Shown: positions 28,246 through 37,473 of the stretch, in pieces
Numbering within the stretch: position 1 is the stretch's first letter
Layout of the letters: each line of letters opens with the position of its first letter
NCBI RefSeq assembly: GCF_023973165.1
Contig: NZ_CP099547.1
Location: forward strand, 1,736,001-1,800,000
Origin: Arcanobacterium pinnipediorum
GTDB taxonomy: Bacteria; Actinomycetota; Actinomycetes; Actinomycetales; Actinomycetaceae
Direction: 5' to 3'
Length of the DNA: 64,000 bases
Position numbers and translations under genes: made by a program
Notes under the pieces: generated by a model
The model's database searches: none
What the model was told of the DNA's origin: nothing
What the model saw: only the letters and a program-made list of their open reading frames with translations

Positions 28246-29658
28246 ATGAAACTTGAACCATCGTCACTTCCAAGCAACGACGCGCTCCCTTTTCCGACAA
28301 AAGTAGCGCCATTGGAAGAAACACCCAAAAAATCAAGCCTTTTTAGCAAAGCGATTATTTACTGGGGTTTGTGGGACTGGGGATCGGCGGCTTTCAACGC
28401 CATCGTCACCACATTCATTTTCGCGGTCTATATTTCTAATCCTAAATTCTTCGGCGACCAAGCCAACGCCAATCTTGGCTGGGCGTTAGGAATCGCCGGG
28501 ATTTTCATTGCGATTATTGCTCCTGCTCTCGGACAAGCCGTAGATCGTTCCGGCAAACGCGCCACAGTTTTACGTATCACCACCTTGGGCACTGCCAGCA
28601 TTATTGCCCTACTTTTCTTCGTGCGTCCCGAGCAGCAATACCTCACTCTCGGTTTGGCACTAGTAGCCGTGGGCAATATTTTGTTTGAGACCGGATCGGT
28701 CGTCTACAACTCGCTACTGTCAGACCTAACTGAACGGGAAAACTACGGTCGCGTCTCGGGTTTCGGCTGGGGACTAGGCTACCTTGGCGGAATTGTCCTT
28801 CTCCTTATACTATTCTTCGGTTTCATCAATCCCGACGTCGGCTTGTTCGGCGTTTCGGCCGACGACGGCTTAAATGTTCGCGTCTCGATGCTCTTAGCCG
28901 GTTTGTGGTTCGGTGGTTTCTCATTGCCGTTACTCCTGACCTTGAAGAACAAGCCAAAAGCCGAGCAGTCCGCAGTTGACGGTTTCTTTGACTCCTACCG
29001 GGAGCTCTTCCGCTCTATCGCTGAGCTGTGGCGCAATGACCGCATCATCTTATGGTTCTTGGTTTCTTCGGCAATCTACCGCGATGGCTTAGCCGGAATT
29101 TTCTCCTTCGGGGCAATTATCGCCGGAGTGGCCTTTGGTTTTTCCACCTCCGAAGTGATCGTCTTTGGTATCGCCACCAACGTTGTGGCAGGCATTTTCA
29201 CGATCGCATTCGGCTGGCTCGAAGATTGGATCGGCGCAGCGAAAGTCATCATCTTCTCCGTTGGCGCGATGGTCTTGCTCGGTCTAGGTGTTTTCTTCTT
29301 CCACGATGGGCTATTGGGTCTATCTGGCCATGAGATCTACTGGATTTTCGGCCTAGCACTCACCGTCTTCGTCGGCCCCACCCAGTCCGCATCCCGTACC
29401 TATTTGACCAGACTCGCCCCCGAAGGTGAAGAAGCAGAAATCTTCGGACTCTACGCCACCACTGGCCGAGCTGCCTCACCGATTGCGCCGCTGCTCTATG
29501 CAACTGCTATCTCCGTTGGAGCATGGTATTTAGACATTGCTCGTCAAGATGCTGCCTATTTTGGGATCTTGGGAATCAGCGCGGTTTTGATCGTTGGTCT
29601 GATTTCCTTTATCCCGGTTGCGCGGCACGCTCGACGTCGGCAACACAATGTGGCCTAA
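28246..29658 (+). CDS. UMF1-family MFS transporter
   Basis: About 470 residues and twelve hydrophobic segments, of the UMF1/Atg22-like family. IYWGLWDWGSAAFNAIVTTF is the characteristic first-helix motif, followed by PALGQAVDRSGKR and YNSLLSDLTERENYGRVSGF. GPTQSASRTYLTRLAP and EIFGLYATTGRAASPIAP mark the second half. The ATG was chosen over a TTG 48 bp upstream; neither has a strong ribosome site. Substrate unknown; yeast relatives export amino acids. It separates ispF from cysS on the opposite strand. Confidence 0.88.
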   Translation: MKLEPSSLPSNDALPFPTKVAPLEETPKKSSLFSKAIIYWGLWDWGSAAFNAIVTTFIFAVYISNPKFFGDQANANLGWALGIAGIFIAIIAPALGQAVDRSGKRATVLRITTLGTASIIALLFFVRPEQQYLTLGLALVAVGNILFETGSVVYNSLLSDLTERENYGRVSGFGWGLGYLGGIVLLLILFFGFINPDVGLFGVSADDGLNVRVSMLLAGLWFGGFSLPLLLTLKNKPKAEQSAVDGFFDSYRELFRSIAELWRNDRIILWFLVSSAIYRDGLAGIFSFGAIIAGVAFGFSTSEVIVFGIATNVVAGIFTIAFGWLEDWIGAAKVIIFSVGAMVLLGLGVFFFHDGLLGLSGHEIYWIFGLALTVFVGPTQSASRTYLTRLAPEGEEAEIFGLYATTGRAASPIAPLLYATAISVGAWYLDIARQDAAYFGILGISAVLIVGLISFIPVARHARRRQHNVA

Positions 29659-29721
29659 CCATCGAAGCGGGTTCGTCGGATATCGTGACGCTGAGAGTCG
29701 CTAGCCGTCTCACAATCGCTA

Positions 29722-30204
29722 TTATTGCTTGATAACCAGTGCGGTAGCGATCGCAGCCAGTCCTTCTTTACGTCCGATAAAACCAAGGTGGTCCGACGTC
29801 GATGCGGAAACTGATACCGGCGCGCCAACTATCTGGGTCATCACCGTTTCGGCTTCGGATTTTCGGGGTGCAAACCGTGGTTTTTGCCCTAAAAGTTGGA
29901 CACTAATATTCATGATCGTCCAGCCAGCTTCCCTGACGAGGTTTACGGCTTGGGTGAGCAGGGTTTGGCCCGAGGCGCCAGCCCACTGTGGCTGGTCTAC
30001 TCCGAAGACGGTACCTAATTCCCCTATTCCGCTCGCAATAAGCACGGCATCGGCCGCTGCATGGGCGACGACGTCGGCATCTGAGTGCCCCTCAAGGCCC
30101 TGTTCGCCTGGCCACGATAAGCAAGCTAGATAGAGGTTACGGTGTGGATCACTGGAAAAGGCGTGTATATCTACCGCGGTGCCAACTCGCATATCACTGA
30201 CCAT
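29722..30204 (-). CDS. ispF: 2-C-methyl-D-erythritol 2,4-cyclodiphosphate synthase
   Basis: A 160-residue enzyme of the MEP isoprenoid pathway, forming the cyclodiphosphate from the CDP-ME 2-phosphate. Metal-binding residues sit in VGTAVDIHAF and EGHSDADVVAHAAADAVL. The substrate loop is LGFIGRKEGLAAIATALV. AAAGGA precedes the ATG by 7 bp. It follows ispD by 68 bp on the same strand. Confidence 0.94.
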   Translation of the reverse strand: MVSDMRVGTAVDIHAFSSDPHRNLYLACLSWPGEQGLEGHSDADVVAHAAADAVLIASGIGELGTVFGVDQPQWAGASGQTLLTQAVNLVREAGWTIMNISVQLLGQKPRFAPRKSEAETVMTQIVGAPVSVSASTSDHLGFIGRKEGLAAIATALVIKQ

Positions 30205-30272
30205 GTGTGTTTCCTTTACAGCTAAGGGTTTGGGGAAGTTACCAGATATGGAAAGTTTTTAGATCTAGGAAG

Positions 30273-30959
30273 CTACCGGCTTTGAGTCAAGAGAAGTTCA
30301 GCAACGCTAAGATCAAACGGCGTGGTGATCTTCAACGCTTCGTATGCCCCTGGAACAACAACGACCTCTTCGCCAATCAGTTCCACTAGGGCCGCATCAT
30401 CTGGCGCAGCGTTGGCCTCAAAATGGTGTGGTTGGTTGCCAAGGTCATGCGCCCGGCGAAGCGTGGGAGTTAAAAATCCTTGAGGGGTTTGAACTGCTTG
30501 CAATTCGTGACGCAAGAGAGTTTCACTAACTCTACCCTGCTTAGAAACTCGTTTAATTGTATCGACAACCGGCAGTGCTGGTATCGCACTTTGCGCACCG
30601 GCGTCGATAGCCTGTATAACTCGTTGGATCATCGAAACGGGAGTCAAAGCGCGCGCCGCATCGTGAACTAGCACCGCATCGGTTGTCACTAACGCCAAAC
30701 CTAACGCAACAGATTCTTGACGGGTCGATCCGCCTAAAGTCAAACGAACTTCAAGGCCGGCGTCGTTAAAGACGCGGCGAAATTCGTCCAAGTATCCATC
30801 CGGTACGGTGACAATACAATCGGCAATCCCTGCGTTGTTCATTGCCTGGACTGCGTGGACAATCAACGGCGTCCCGCCGAGATGAACAAGTGCTTTAGGG
30901 ATGTTTGCCCCTAACCGAGTCCCTGATCCGGCTCCAGCAATAATTGCACTCCACGTCAT
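30273..30959 (-). CDS. ispD: 2-C-methyl-D-erythritol 4-phosphate cytidylyltransferase
   Basis: About 228 residues. The glycine-rich CTP-binding start AIIAGAGSGTRLGANIPKAL lacks nothing essential. VLVHDAARALTP, IPALPVVDTIKRV and LQAVQTPQGF are the other family motifs, and PDDAALVELIG is near the C-terminus. The start MTWSAIIAG was preferred because GAGGG lies just upstream; a longer frame exists. The enzyme makes CDP-ME, two steps before IspF. Confidence 0.94.
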   Translation of the reverse strand: MTWSAIIAGAGSGTRLGANIPKALVHLGGTPLIVHAVQAMNNAGIADCIVTVPDGYLDEFRRVFNDAGLEVRLTLGGSTRQESVALGLALVTTDAVLVHDAARALTPVSMIQRVIQAIDAGAQSAIPALPVVDTIKRVSKQGRVSETLLRHELQAVQTPQGFLTPTLRRAHDLGNQPHHFEANAAPDDAALVELIGEEVVVVPGAYEALKITTPFDLSVAELLLTQSR

Positions 30960-31021
30960 GTTACCCTCATCTAACGAAATGGGCCGCACCTTGCCGGTAC
31001 GACCCACCTTCATCATAAAAA

Positions 31022-31567
31022 TTATTCAGCCGACTGCGCAGAAAGTGGTGTATCTACGGTGTCGGTTGAGTCGAGAGGAAGGACGAACTCCCCCAAAATC
31101 TCGTTTAATAGCTCGGTTGCTTCATCTTCACTAATTCCACGACCCAAAGCTACCTCCGAACCGAGAATTGCATGTGCCTGCGCAAGCATTCGTTTCTCAC
31201 CGGCAGATAAGCCACGGTCGGAATTGCGCCGAGTAAGATCGCGCACAACCTCAGCAACTTTCTTCACATCGCCCGATGTCAGCTTTTCGCCATTCGCCTT
31301 GTAGCGACGCGACCAGTTCGATGGTTCCTCAACGTTTTCTTCTCGTAAAACAGCAAAGACTTGCTCTAACTGTTCATCGTTAGATACATCGCGCAGACCA
31401 ACTTGTTCGATCGAATCTGCCGGAACCTGAATGACCATATCGCCTTGAATAATACGCAAGGTAAGATACAGCCGCTTTTCGCCACGCATGATTTTTTCTG
31501 AAATATCTTCAATGTACGCAGCCCCGTGATGTGGGTAAACGACAGTTTCTCCGACTTTGAAGCTCAT
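31022..31567 (-). CDS. carD: CarD-family transcription regulator
   Basis: About 181 residues. The N-terminal RNA-polymerase-interacting domain begins [20 protein letters not shown], and a helical DNA-binding domain contains [12 protein letters not shown] and [19 protein letters not shown]. CarD stabilises open complexes at rRNA and housekeeping promoters in actinobacteria. The C-terminal tail is acidic. The start at MSFKVGE follows GAGAGACACCAC; an ATG 36 bp upstream is less likely. carD-ispD-ispF is a typical actinobacterial order. Confidence 0.93.
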   Translation of the reverse strand: MSFKVGETVVYPHHGAAYIEDISEKIMRGEKRLYLTLRIIQGDMVIQVPADSIEQVGLRDVSNDEQLEQVFAVLREENVEEPSNWSRRYKANGEKLTSGDVKKVAEVVRDLTRRNSDRGLSAGEKRMLAQAHAILGSEVALGRGISEDEATELLNEILGEFVLPLDSTDTVDTPLSAQSAE

Positions 31568-31681
31568 GTGGTGTCTCTCTATCTTTGCGAACAATGAATA
31601 CACCTAGTCTACCAAAAATACACCATCTCCCGTCATACCCCTACGCTTATGGCGTGATAACACAATATTTAGCGATAAGAA

Positions 31682-31713
31682 TTAGGGAGCACACCTTTTG
31701 GTATGCTCCCTAA
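31682..31713 (-). terminator. terminator of gpmA
   Basis: Arms TTAGGGAGCACACC and GGTATGCTCCCTAA (one mismatch) with a TTTTG loop. It lies 20 bp after the gpmA stop on the minus strand. Confidence 0.75.
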
Positions 31714-31732
31714 TATCTATGCTCTCAGCGGT

Positions 31733-32473
31733 TTACTTACCCTGATTTGCTACAGCTTCAATAGCAGCCTTTGCAGCTTCAGGATCAAGATAGGTGCCAC
31801 CCTTGGTAACTGGCTTGAGGGTTTCTTCATCCAATTCGTAGTAGAGCGGAATAGCAGTTGGGATGTTCAAACCGGAGATTTCATCGTCAGAAATACCATC
31901 GAGGTGCTTTACGATTGCACGCAAGGAATTGCCGTGAGCGGCGATCATGACGGTCTTGCCGGACTTGAGTTCTGGTACGATCTCTTCGTCCCAGTATGGC
32001 AAGAGACGTTCGAGAACATCTTGCAAGCATTCGGTTGCTGGAATTGGCTCACCAGCGTAGCGTGGGTCAGAATCCTGAGAGAACTCCGAGCCAGCTTCGA
32101 TTGCTGGTGGTGGAACATCGTATGAACGGCGCCACTGCATAAACAGTTCTTCACCGTATTCATCACGAATTTCTTTCTTGTTCTTTCCTTGGAGCGCACC
32201 GTAGTGACGCTCGTTGAGACGCCAGTTGCGCTTGACTGGAATCCAGTGGCGATCGGCAGCATCTAGGGAAAGATTTGCGGTCATAATAGCGCGGCGAAGC
32301 AAGGATGTGAATAGCAGATCTGGCAAGACGTTTGCATCCTTGAGGAGCTTACCTGCACGCTTTGCTTCTTCAGTTCCCTTCTCTGAGAGTGGGACATCAA
32401 CCCAGCCAGTGAAGAGGTTCTTGGCATTCCATTCACTTTCGCCGTGACGGACGAGAACGAGTTTGTAAGTCAT
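31733..32473 (-). CDS. gpmA: 2,3-bisphosphoglycerate-dependent phosphoglycerate mutase
   Basis: A 246-residue glycolytic enzyme interconverting 3- and 2-phosphoglycerate. The catalytic phosphohistidine motif is [30 protein letters not shown] holds substrate contacts, and the second histidine is in [37 protein letters not shown] is also typical of the dPGM family. Confidence 0.95.
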   Translation of the reverse strand: MTYKLVLVRHGESEWNAKNLFTGWVDVPLSEKGTEEAKRAGKLLKDANVLPDLLFTSLLRRAIMTANLSLDAADRHWIPVKRNWRLNERHYGALQGKNKKEIRDEYGEELFMQWRRSYDVPPPAIEAGSEFSQDSDPRYAGEPIPATECLQDVLERLLPYWDEEIVPELKSGKTVMIAAHGNSLRAIVKHLDGISDDEISGLNIPTAIPLYYELDEETLKPVTKGGTYLDPEAAKAAIEAVANQGK

Positions 32474-32626
32474 CTGTGTTTTACTTCCATGATCGGTAAC
32501 ACTTTATGATGCGCGAGCGCGCACTACTTCTAGTCTACTTGTGTTCACTCGATTTTAGTTAGGTCGTAGTGCCTGAGATTTTTGGTGTTACGAAACTGTG
32601 TCGGAAGGAGGCTATATATTGGGATT

Positions 32627-33037
32627 ATGAAAACTTTGCTCAATATTATCTGGCTGATATTCGGTGGGCTTGGCATGTTTTTGGGATATCTGGGCGCTGG
32701 CGTTATAGCAGCTATTTTCATTATCACTTTGCCAATAAGCGTGGTGTCGTTTCGCATTGCCAAATTCGTTATTTGGCCGTTTGGGCAAAGCATAGTTCGC
32801 CAACCGGGCGCTGGTGCCGGGTCTACCTTGATGAATATCGTATGGTTCTTCATCGCCGGTATCTGGCTTGCGGTTGGGCATCTGCTTAGTGCGGTAGCGT
32901 TGACGTTGACGATTATCGGGATACCGCTGGCTATTGTCCACATCAAGCTTATTCCTGTTTCATGTTTCCCCTTTGGGAAAATGGTCGTGCCGTCGACTAT
33001 CGCTGGCAGCTACGACGTCGTTGTCACTGTGAACTAG
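32627..33037 (+). CDS. yccF: YccF-domain inner membrane protein
   Basis: About 136 residues with two YccF (DUF307) repeats: LLNIIWLIFGGLGMFLGYLG ... KFVIWPFGQSIV and LMNIVWFFIAGIWLAVGHLL ... KLIPVSCFPFGKMVV. Four or so hydrophobic segments. Function of the family is unknown. The ATG at 32627 matches homologue starts, but the strong GGAAGGAGG lies about 15 bp upstream. Unusual spacing or a non-ATG start therefore remains possible. Confidence 0.85.
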   Translation: MKTLLNIIWLIFGGLGMFLGYLGAGVIAAIFIITLPISVVSFRIAKFVIWPFGQSIVRQPGAGAGSTLMNIVWFFIAGIWLAVGHLLSAVALTLTIIGIPLAIVHIKLIPVSCFPFGKMVVPSTIAGSYDVVVTVN

Positions 33038-33163
33038 CTAAAGGCGCGTTCGGTGATGGGAGCCTCGCGCGGCGCTGGGGTAGCGTGTTTTAGTAACGAC
33101 GGCGGATATTGCCTGCCACGAGCACGCCAAACCACCTTACTGGAGTAGTGCACGCACGAGATT

Positions 33164-33216
33164 TGCCCGGTGAATTTTCCCGTTAGCACAGGTTGCTTGC
33201 CGGGCACATTTTATTT
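33164..33216 (+). terminator. possible terminator of yccF
   Basis: TGCCCGG and CCGGGCA separated by 29 bp, followed by CATTTTATTTTA. A further copy of CCGGGCA lies 20 bp on. The loop is long, so this is only a candidate. Confidence 0.4.
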
Positions 33217-33266
33217 TACTTACCGGGCAAACTTTAGGCGTATCCGCGCGAATTACGTTGTTTGCC

Positions 33267-33300
33267 TTGCCTTCAATATACCCCTAGGGGTATATTGAAG
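33267..33300 (+). promoter_or_regulatory. promoter with 30-bp palindromic CstR/CsoR-type operator
   Basis: Positions 33271-33300 form a perfect 30-bp palindrome centred on ATACCCCTAGGGGTAT, the form of operator bound by CsoR/CstR-family repressors. A TTGCCT -35 (33267-33272) and a TATATT -10 (33291-33296) with an 18-bp spacer overlap it, so repressor binding would cover the promoter. A CstR-type repressor gene lies at the end of the same cluster, giving likely autoregulation. Binding is inference. Confidence 0.75.
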
Positions 33301-33342
33301 CTATCGTAGCTAAATCGAACATATAACACCAAGGAGAATATA

Positions 33343-33513
33343 ATGTGCTATCCAGTTACCTGCAAAAATTGTGGCAAAACAACATGGGGCGGTTGCGGCC
33401 AGCATGTTGCTTCGGTAAAAGCTAAGGTACCTGCTGGGCAGTGGTGCACCTGCACCGAAGAAGAAAAAGCTCAAGCAAAAGGCGGCGGATTCTTCCGCTC
33501 TCTATTTAGCTAG
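33343..33513 (+). CDS. small cysteine-rich protein, 56 residues, first gene of the CstR-type locus
   Basis: ATG preceded by CAAGGAGAATATA, an excellent ribosome site. The protein begins MCYPVTCKNCGKTTWGGCGQ and contains WCTCTEEEK. Cysteines are at residues 2, 7, 10, 18, 35 and 37, suggesting a zinc-ribbon-like or thiol-active small protein. It ends with a glycine/phenylalanine-rich tail. Similar MCYPxxC small proteins occur beside sulfur-metabolism genes, but I know no assigned function. It is the first gene after the operator, so it probably takes part in persulfide or metal handling. Confidence 0.8.
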   Translation: MCYPVTCKNCGKTTWGGCGQHVASVKAKVPAGQWCTCTEEEKAQAKGGGFFRSLFS

Positions 33514-33697
33514 GAATCGGTATCCGTCTAGCCTCACGTGCAAAAGGCAGTCAGCCTCACGTACGAAATCCACCCCAGCTCACGATCGAAATCTCCCAGC
33601 TCGGGTGAAAACATCACCAGCTGAAACCTCAAACTGGACTTGGCTGCGCACAACACTTAGCCCTTAACCCCACTCACAACAAAATACAAGGAATCAC

Positions 33698-35320
33698 ATG
33701 ACCACTACGGTAATTATTGGCGGTGTAGCTGGTGGAATGTCCACCGCAACACGACTTCGTCGTAATGATGAACAGATGGAGATAATCGTTTTAGAATCTT
33801 CAGGATACGTCTCATTCGCGAACTGCGGACTACCCTATTTTATCGGCGGAGAAATTACCGAAAGGTCGAACTTACTCCTGCAAACACCACAGTCACTCAA
33901 AGCGCGATTCAATCTCGACGTACGAACCAACACCACAGCCACCGAGATTAACCGCGCAGCGAAAACTGTTGCAGTTACGAGTCCAGAAGGTAACTACGAG
34001 ATCGCCTACGATTATCTCGTGTTATCCCCAGGAGCTCGCCCACTTACTCCCCCGATTCCTGGCATCGACAAGGCGCTGACTTTGCGCACAGTAGAAGATA
34101 CCGATCGTATCGTCGCTGCTATCTCGCACACCACTGTGGAGCGTGCAGTTATCATCGGTGGCGGTTTTATCGGACTGGAATTGGCAGAAAACCTTGCCAA
34201 GCGTTCAATCAGCGTCACCGTAGTGGAGCAAGCTCCACACATTATGGCTCCCCTCGATGCTGAGATGGCGGCAATCGTCACTAAGCACTTGGAAGAAAAT
34301 GGCATCACTATTTTGGCCAACACCCAAGTCACAGCAATTGAAGATGGATACGTAGTAGCCGGCGATCAGCATCTACCTGCAGATACCGTTATCGCCGCAC
34401 TCGGGGTAGAACCAGCCACTGATCTTGCACGCACTGCAGGGATAGAACTCAACGAACGTGGTGGTATCGTCGTCGATGCCCGCCAACAAACCTCCGATCC
34501 AGCAATCTTCGCTCTCGGTGACGCAGCACAGAAAACTGATGCCATCTCTGGAGAAGGAACCATGGTCCCGCTCGCCCAAACCGCAAACCGCCATGGGCGC
34601 CTTGTGGCCGATATTATTACCGGACGCGCCACCAACGCCCAACCTGTTCTGGGCACCGCCATTATCGGACTCTTTGGTTTAGCGATCGCCACAACCGGAT
34701 GGAATGAACGTCGCGCACGTAGCGCAGGGAAAAATGTTCGGGTTATTCACACCCATCCCGTCAATCATGCCGGATACTATCCGGGCGCAACTGGTTTGAA
34801 CCTCAAACTTATAGTCGATGCCGACGACGACTCCATCCTCGGCGCACAAGCAATAGGATATGACGGCGTCGACAAGCGCATTGACGTGATTGCCACAGCT
34901 ATGCGCGCACATGTGAAAGCCGCAGACCTAGCCGATCTTGAATTAGCTTATGCTCCGCAATTCGGCTCGGCAAAAGACCCAATCAATATGCTTGGATTTA
35001 TCGATGACAACGCACTAGCAGGTGAAAAAACTTTCCAGTGGCACGAACTCCAATCAGCACTAGACGAAGGTTGGACGCTCGTTGATGTGCGCACACCACA
35101 AGAATATGATCGCGGAAATATCCCTGGAGCTATCAACATCCCAGTCGATGAACTCCGCCAACGTCTTACCGAGCTGAAGGATAAAAAGGTCCTCGTCCAT
35201 TGCCAAGTCGGACTGCGTGGCCATGTCGCATGCACCTTGCTGTCGAACAACGCCATCGAATGCGCAAACCTCGACGGCGGATATACGACGTGGAAGTTTG
35301 GCCAGACCACCCGCGTCTAA
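33698..35320 (+). CDS. CoA-disulfide reductase fused to a C-terminal rhodanese domain
   Basis: 540 residues. The FAD-binding start TVIIGGVAGGMSTATRLRR is followed by the active-site Cys43 in SFANCGLPYF, as in CoA-disulfide reductases. An NAD(P)H-binding fold (AVIIGGGFIGLELAENLAK) and dimerisation domain come next. A rhodanese domain occupies about residues 445-535, with Cys502 in VLVHCQVGLRG. CoADR-rhodanese fusions reduce CoA disulfide/persulfide or polysulfide and move sulfane sulfur, linked to sulfide detoxification in cst-type operons. The ATG follows AAGGAATCAC. Confidence 0.92.
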   Translation: MTTTVIIGGVAGGMSTATRLRRNDEQMEIIVLESSGYVSFANCGLPYFIGGEITERSNLLLQTPQSLKARFNLDVRTNTTATEINRAAKTVAVTSPEGNYEIAYDYLVLSPGARPLTPPIPGIDKALTLRTVEDTDRIVAAISHTTVERAVIIGGGFIGLELAENLAKRSISVTVVEQAPHIMAPLDAEMAAIVTKHLEENGITILANTQVTAIEDGYVVAGDQHLPADTVIAALGVEPATDLARTAGIELNERGGIVVDARQQTSDPAIFALGDAAQKTDAISGEGTMVPLAQTANRHGRLVADIITGRATNAQPVLGTAIIGLFGLAIATTGWNERRARSAGKNVRVIHTHPVNHAGYYPGATGLNLKLIVDADDDSILGAQAIGYDGVDKRIDVIATAMRAHVKAADLADLELAYAPQFGSAKDPINMLGFIDDNALAGEKTFQWHELQSALDEGWTLVDVRTPQEYDRGNIPGAINIPVDELRQRLTELKDKKVLVHCQVGLRGHVACTLLSNNAIECANLDGGYTTWKFGQTTRV

Positions 35321-35372
35321 CCGCACTACGCACCTGTCACATCTGCCCATCTCTTCCAAAGGAATACCACTC

Positions 35373-35627
35373 ATGCATCTACCGGCACAGGACGTCAAAC
35401 CCGCCATTACGCGACTAAAACGCGCCCGCGGACAACTCGATGCAGTCATCGCCGCCCTAGAAAGTGAACAAGACTGCCACGAAATCATTCCGCAGCTAGC
35501 AGCCGTTGCTAAAGCAATTGACCGGGCCGGATACCTGGTTATCTCTACCGGAATGAAAAAGTGTTATACCGATGGGCACGATATCGAAGAAGAACATCTG
35601 GAAAAAATGTTTCTCTCCCTCGCCTAG
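35373..35627 (+). CDS. CsoR/CstR-family repressor, CstR-like
   Basis: 84 residues, all-helical CsoR family (ITRLKRARGQLDAVIAAL). Cys35 and Cys64 are 29 residues apart, the spacing of the reactive pair in CstR and of two copper ligands in CsoR. The copper-ligand His expected four residues before the second Cys is Gly60 here (STGMKKC), so Cu(I) sensing is unlikely and a thiol/persulfide switch is favoured. AAAGGA precedes the ATG. It lies 52 bp after the reductase gene, whose substrates fit that signal. The cstR symbol is withheld because the family assignment needs a phylogeny. Confidence 0.88.
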   Translation: MHLPAQDVKPAITRLKRARGQLDAVIAALESEQDCHEIIPQLAAVAKAIDRAGYLVISTGMKKCYTDGHDIEEEHLEKMFLSLA

Positions 35628-35718
35628 CAGCATCTAAGCTCGTTCAGATCGGCTCCGAAAGATCGAACATTGCGGGAGCTAGATGATATAGAGCACCACT
35701 TCCCTATATTTCAATCGA

Positions 35719-35752
35719 AGGCGGGCTGGTACGTTTAAGTACCAGCCCGCCT
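35719..35752. terminator. bidirectional terminator between the CstR locus and the NCS1 permease
   Basis: Perfect 14-bp arms AGGCGGGCTGGTAC and GTACCAGCCCGCCT with a six-base loop. It lies between two convergent genes. The T-runs are weak on both sides. Confidence 0.75.
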
Positions 35753-35779
35753 CGAGCATCATATTCGCAACATATCGCC

Positions 35780-37246
35780 TTAGCGCTTTTCTTGCCGAGC
35801 CACCTTAGCAGAGCGCAACACGTAGCCAGCCACAAAGGACAAAATCAGGGCGAAGAGCACACCGAGATTGGCCCAAGCCCACTCCCCGTCACGGCCACCT
35901 AAGCCAAGTGGGCCGAGCAAATAGCCTTGCCAATTATTCCATGCTGCTTCTTCAGCGAAATTGTTGATAACTAGACCCCAGCCGACGAACGAGGCCAGCG
36001 CCATCGTCGTCAACGACGTCCAATCCCAGGCGCCATAAATCCCTTTTGGATCAAACAACGCCTGCTCATCATATTCCCGCCGGCGCAACGCAATATCGGC
36101 AATCATCAAACCAGCCCACGACGCAATCGGAACACCCAACGTAATCAAAAACGACTGGAATGGCCCTAGGAAGTCTTGGGCAAAAAAGACCACCCAAATA
36201 GTACCCGTTGTCAAGATCAATCCATCAATACCTGCCGCCGCCGGACGCGGGATCCGCACACCTAAACTCAGCAACGTCAAACCAGAGGAATAGATACCCA
36301 GCACGGCGCCCGAAACCAGGCCCAGCACTGCGGTAATCAAGAATGGCAACAATACCCACGTCGGCAAAATCGTGGCCAAAGTACCAATCGGATCACTGGC
36401 AATGCCCGCATCCAATTCCGGATTCGACCCGACGATTAATAGACCCGCGATCAACAAAAATACGGGCGAGATAGCGCCACCGAAAGTATTCCACGCCACG
36501 ATCTTCCACGCCGATACATCGCGAGACTGGTAGCGCGACCAGTCAGCGGCGATATTAATCCATCCCAAGCCAAAACCGGTCAGGAGCATCACGAGGGCAC
36601 CGATCACCGCCGTCGTCGAACCTGATGGGCGTGCCATGACTGCCGAAAAATCAACTTGCGGCAACGTCAAAATGAGGTAGACAATCGTCAACGCACCCGT
36701 CACCCATGTTAATACCGACTGAATCTTCATAATGATGTGGTACCCAGCCACCGAGGCTACAACAATCATCGTTGCAATAACTACGCAGGCAATTATTTTG
36801 GTGAGCGTTCCACCACTCCAGCCCATCTGAGCCAAAACAGTCGCAGTGGCCAAAGTTGCCAAGATAGCGAGGAACGTCTCCCAGCCGATCGAGATCAACC
36901 ATGAGAATACTCCCGGTACCCGTTGCCCATACACGCCAAACGCCGCTCGAGACAAAATCATGGTCGGCGCGGAACCGCGTTTACCGGCAATAGCTATCAC
37001 GCCACACAAGGCAAACGAGATTGTCACACCTATCACACCGATGATCAGTGCTTGGATAAACGAGACGCCGAAACCGTACACAAAGGATGCGTACGAGATT
37101 CCGAAAACTGAAACATTGGCCGCGAACCATGGCCAGAAAAGATCGCTCGGCTTTGCGGTGCGTTCATGCTCGGCGATAATGTCGATGCCGTTGCTTTCAA
37201 TCGTTAAACCTACAGAATCGGGAGATTTACTGGCTTTGTTCGCCAT
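35780..37246 (-). CDS. NCS1-family nucleobase/thiamine-type permease
   Basis: About 488 residues with around twelve hydrophobic segments. The first-helix motif FWPWFAANVSVFGISYASFVYG and RAAFGVYGQRVPGVFSWLISIGWE mark the NCS1 (cytosine, allantoin, hydantoin, purine, thiamine) family. NIAADWSRYQ is the usual helix 6 motif. The start MANKASKS follows GAGGTCC; an ATG 114 bp upstream is in frame but lacks a ribosome site. It is divergent from an NCS2 permease, suggesting shared purine-related physiology. Confidence 0.88.
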   Translation of the reverse strand: MANKASKSPDSVGLTIESNGIDIIAEHERTAKPSDLFWPWFAANVSVFGISYASFVYGFGVSFIQALIIGVIGVTISFALCGVIAIAGKRGSAPTMILSRAAFGVYGQRVPGVFSWLISIGWETFLAILATLATATVLAQMGWSGGTLTKIIACVVIATMIVVASVAGYHIIMKIQSVLTWVTGALTIVYLILTLPQVDFSAVMARPSGSTTAVIGALVMLLTGFGLGWINIAADWSRYQSRDVSAWKIVAWNTFGGAISPVFLLIAGLLIVGSNPELDAGIASDPIGTLATILPTWVLLPFLITAVLGLVSGAVLGIYSSGLTLLSLGVRIPRPAAAGIDGLILTTGTIWVVFFAQDFLGPFQSFLITLGVPIASWAGLMIADIALRRREYDEQALFDPKGIYGAWDWTSLTTMALASFVGWGLVINNFAEEAAWNNWQGYLLGPLGLGGRDGEWAWANLGVLFALILSFVAGYVLRSAKVARQEKR

Positions 37247-37473
37247 GGACCTCAAACCAACTTTCGTATCAAAATATTTTGCTTGGTTGGTAACAGTATG
37301 CCCGATATCGCAGGCGAGTGCGGGGAGAAATTTTGTGATCTCGGCAAAGCGCTGGCGCATGACTTAGTGCTCGGTAATACCGTAAGAATATGGCCTTCCA
37401 TAGAATGGACAAGAGAATTTCACATATTAGACATCAGTTTTTGGCGGTTTCCTGTGCTCGGTAGGCTTTTGCC

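Noticed and set aside
33514..33697. Possible extra small gene between the Cys-rich protein and the reductase
   Set aside because: Short frames lack ribosome sites; repeated CAGCCTCACGT-like and CCAGCTC-like stretches are imperfect and could not be linked to a function.
37247..37473. Purine riboswitch in the permease divergent gap
   Set aside because: I could not find the conserved junction bases or paired arms of a purine aptamer; only ordinary AT-rich promoter-like sequence is visible.
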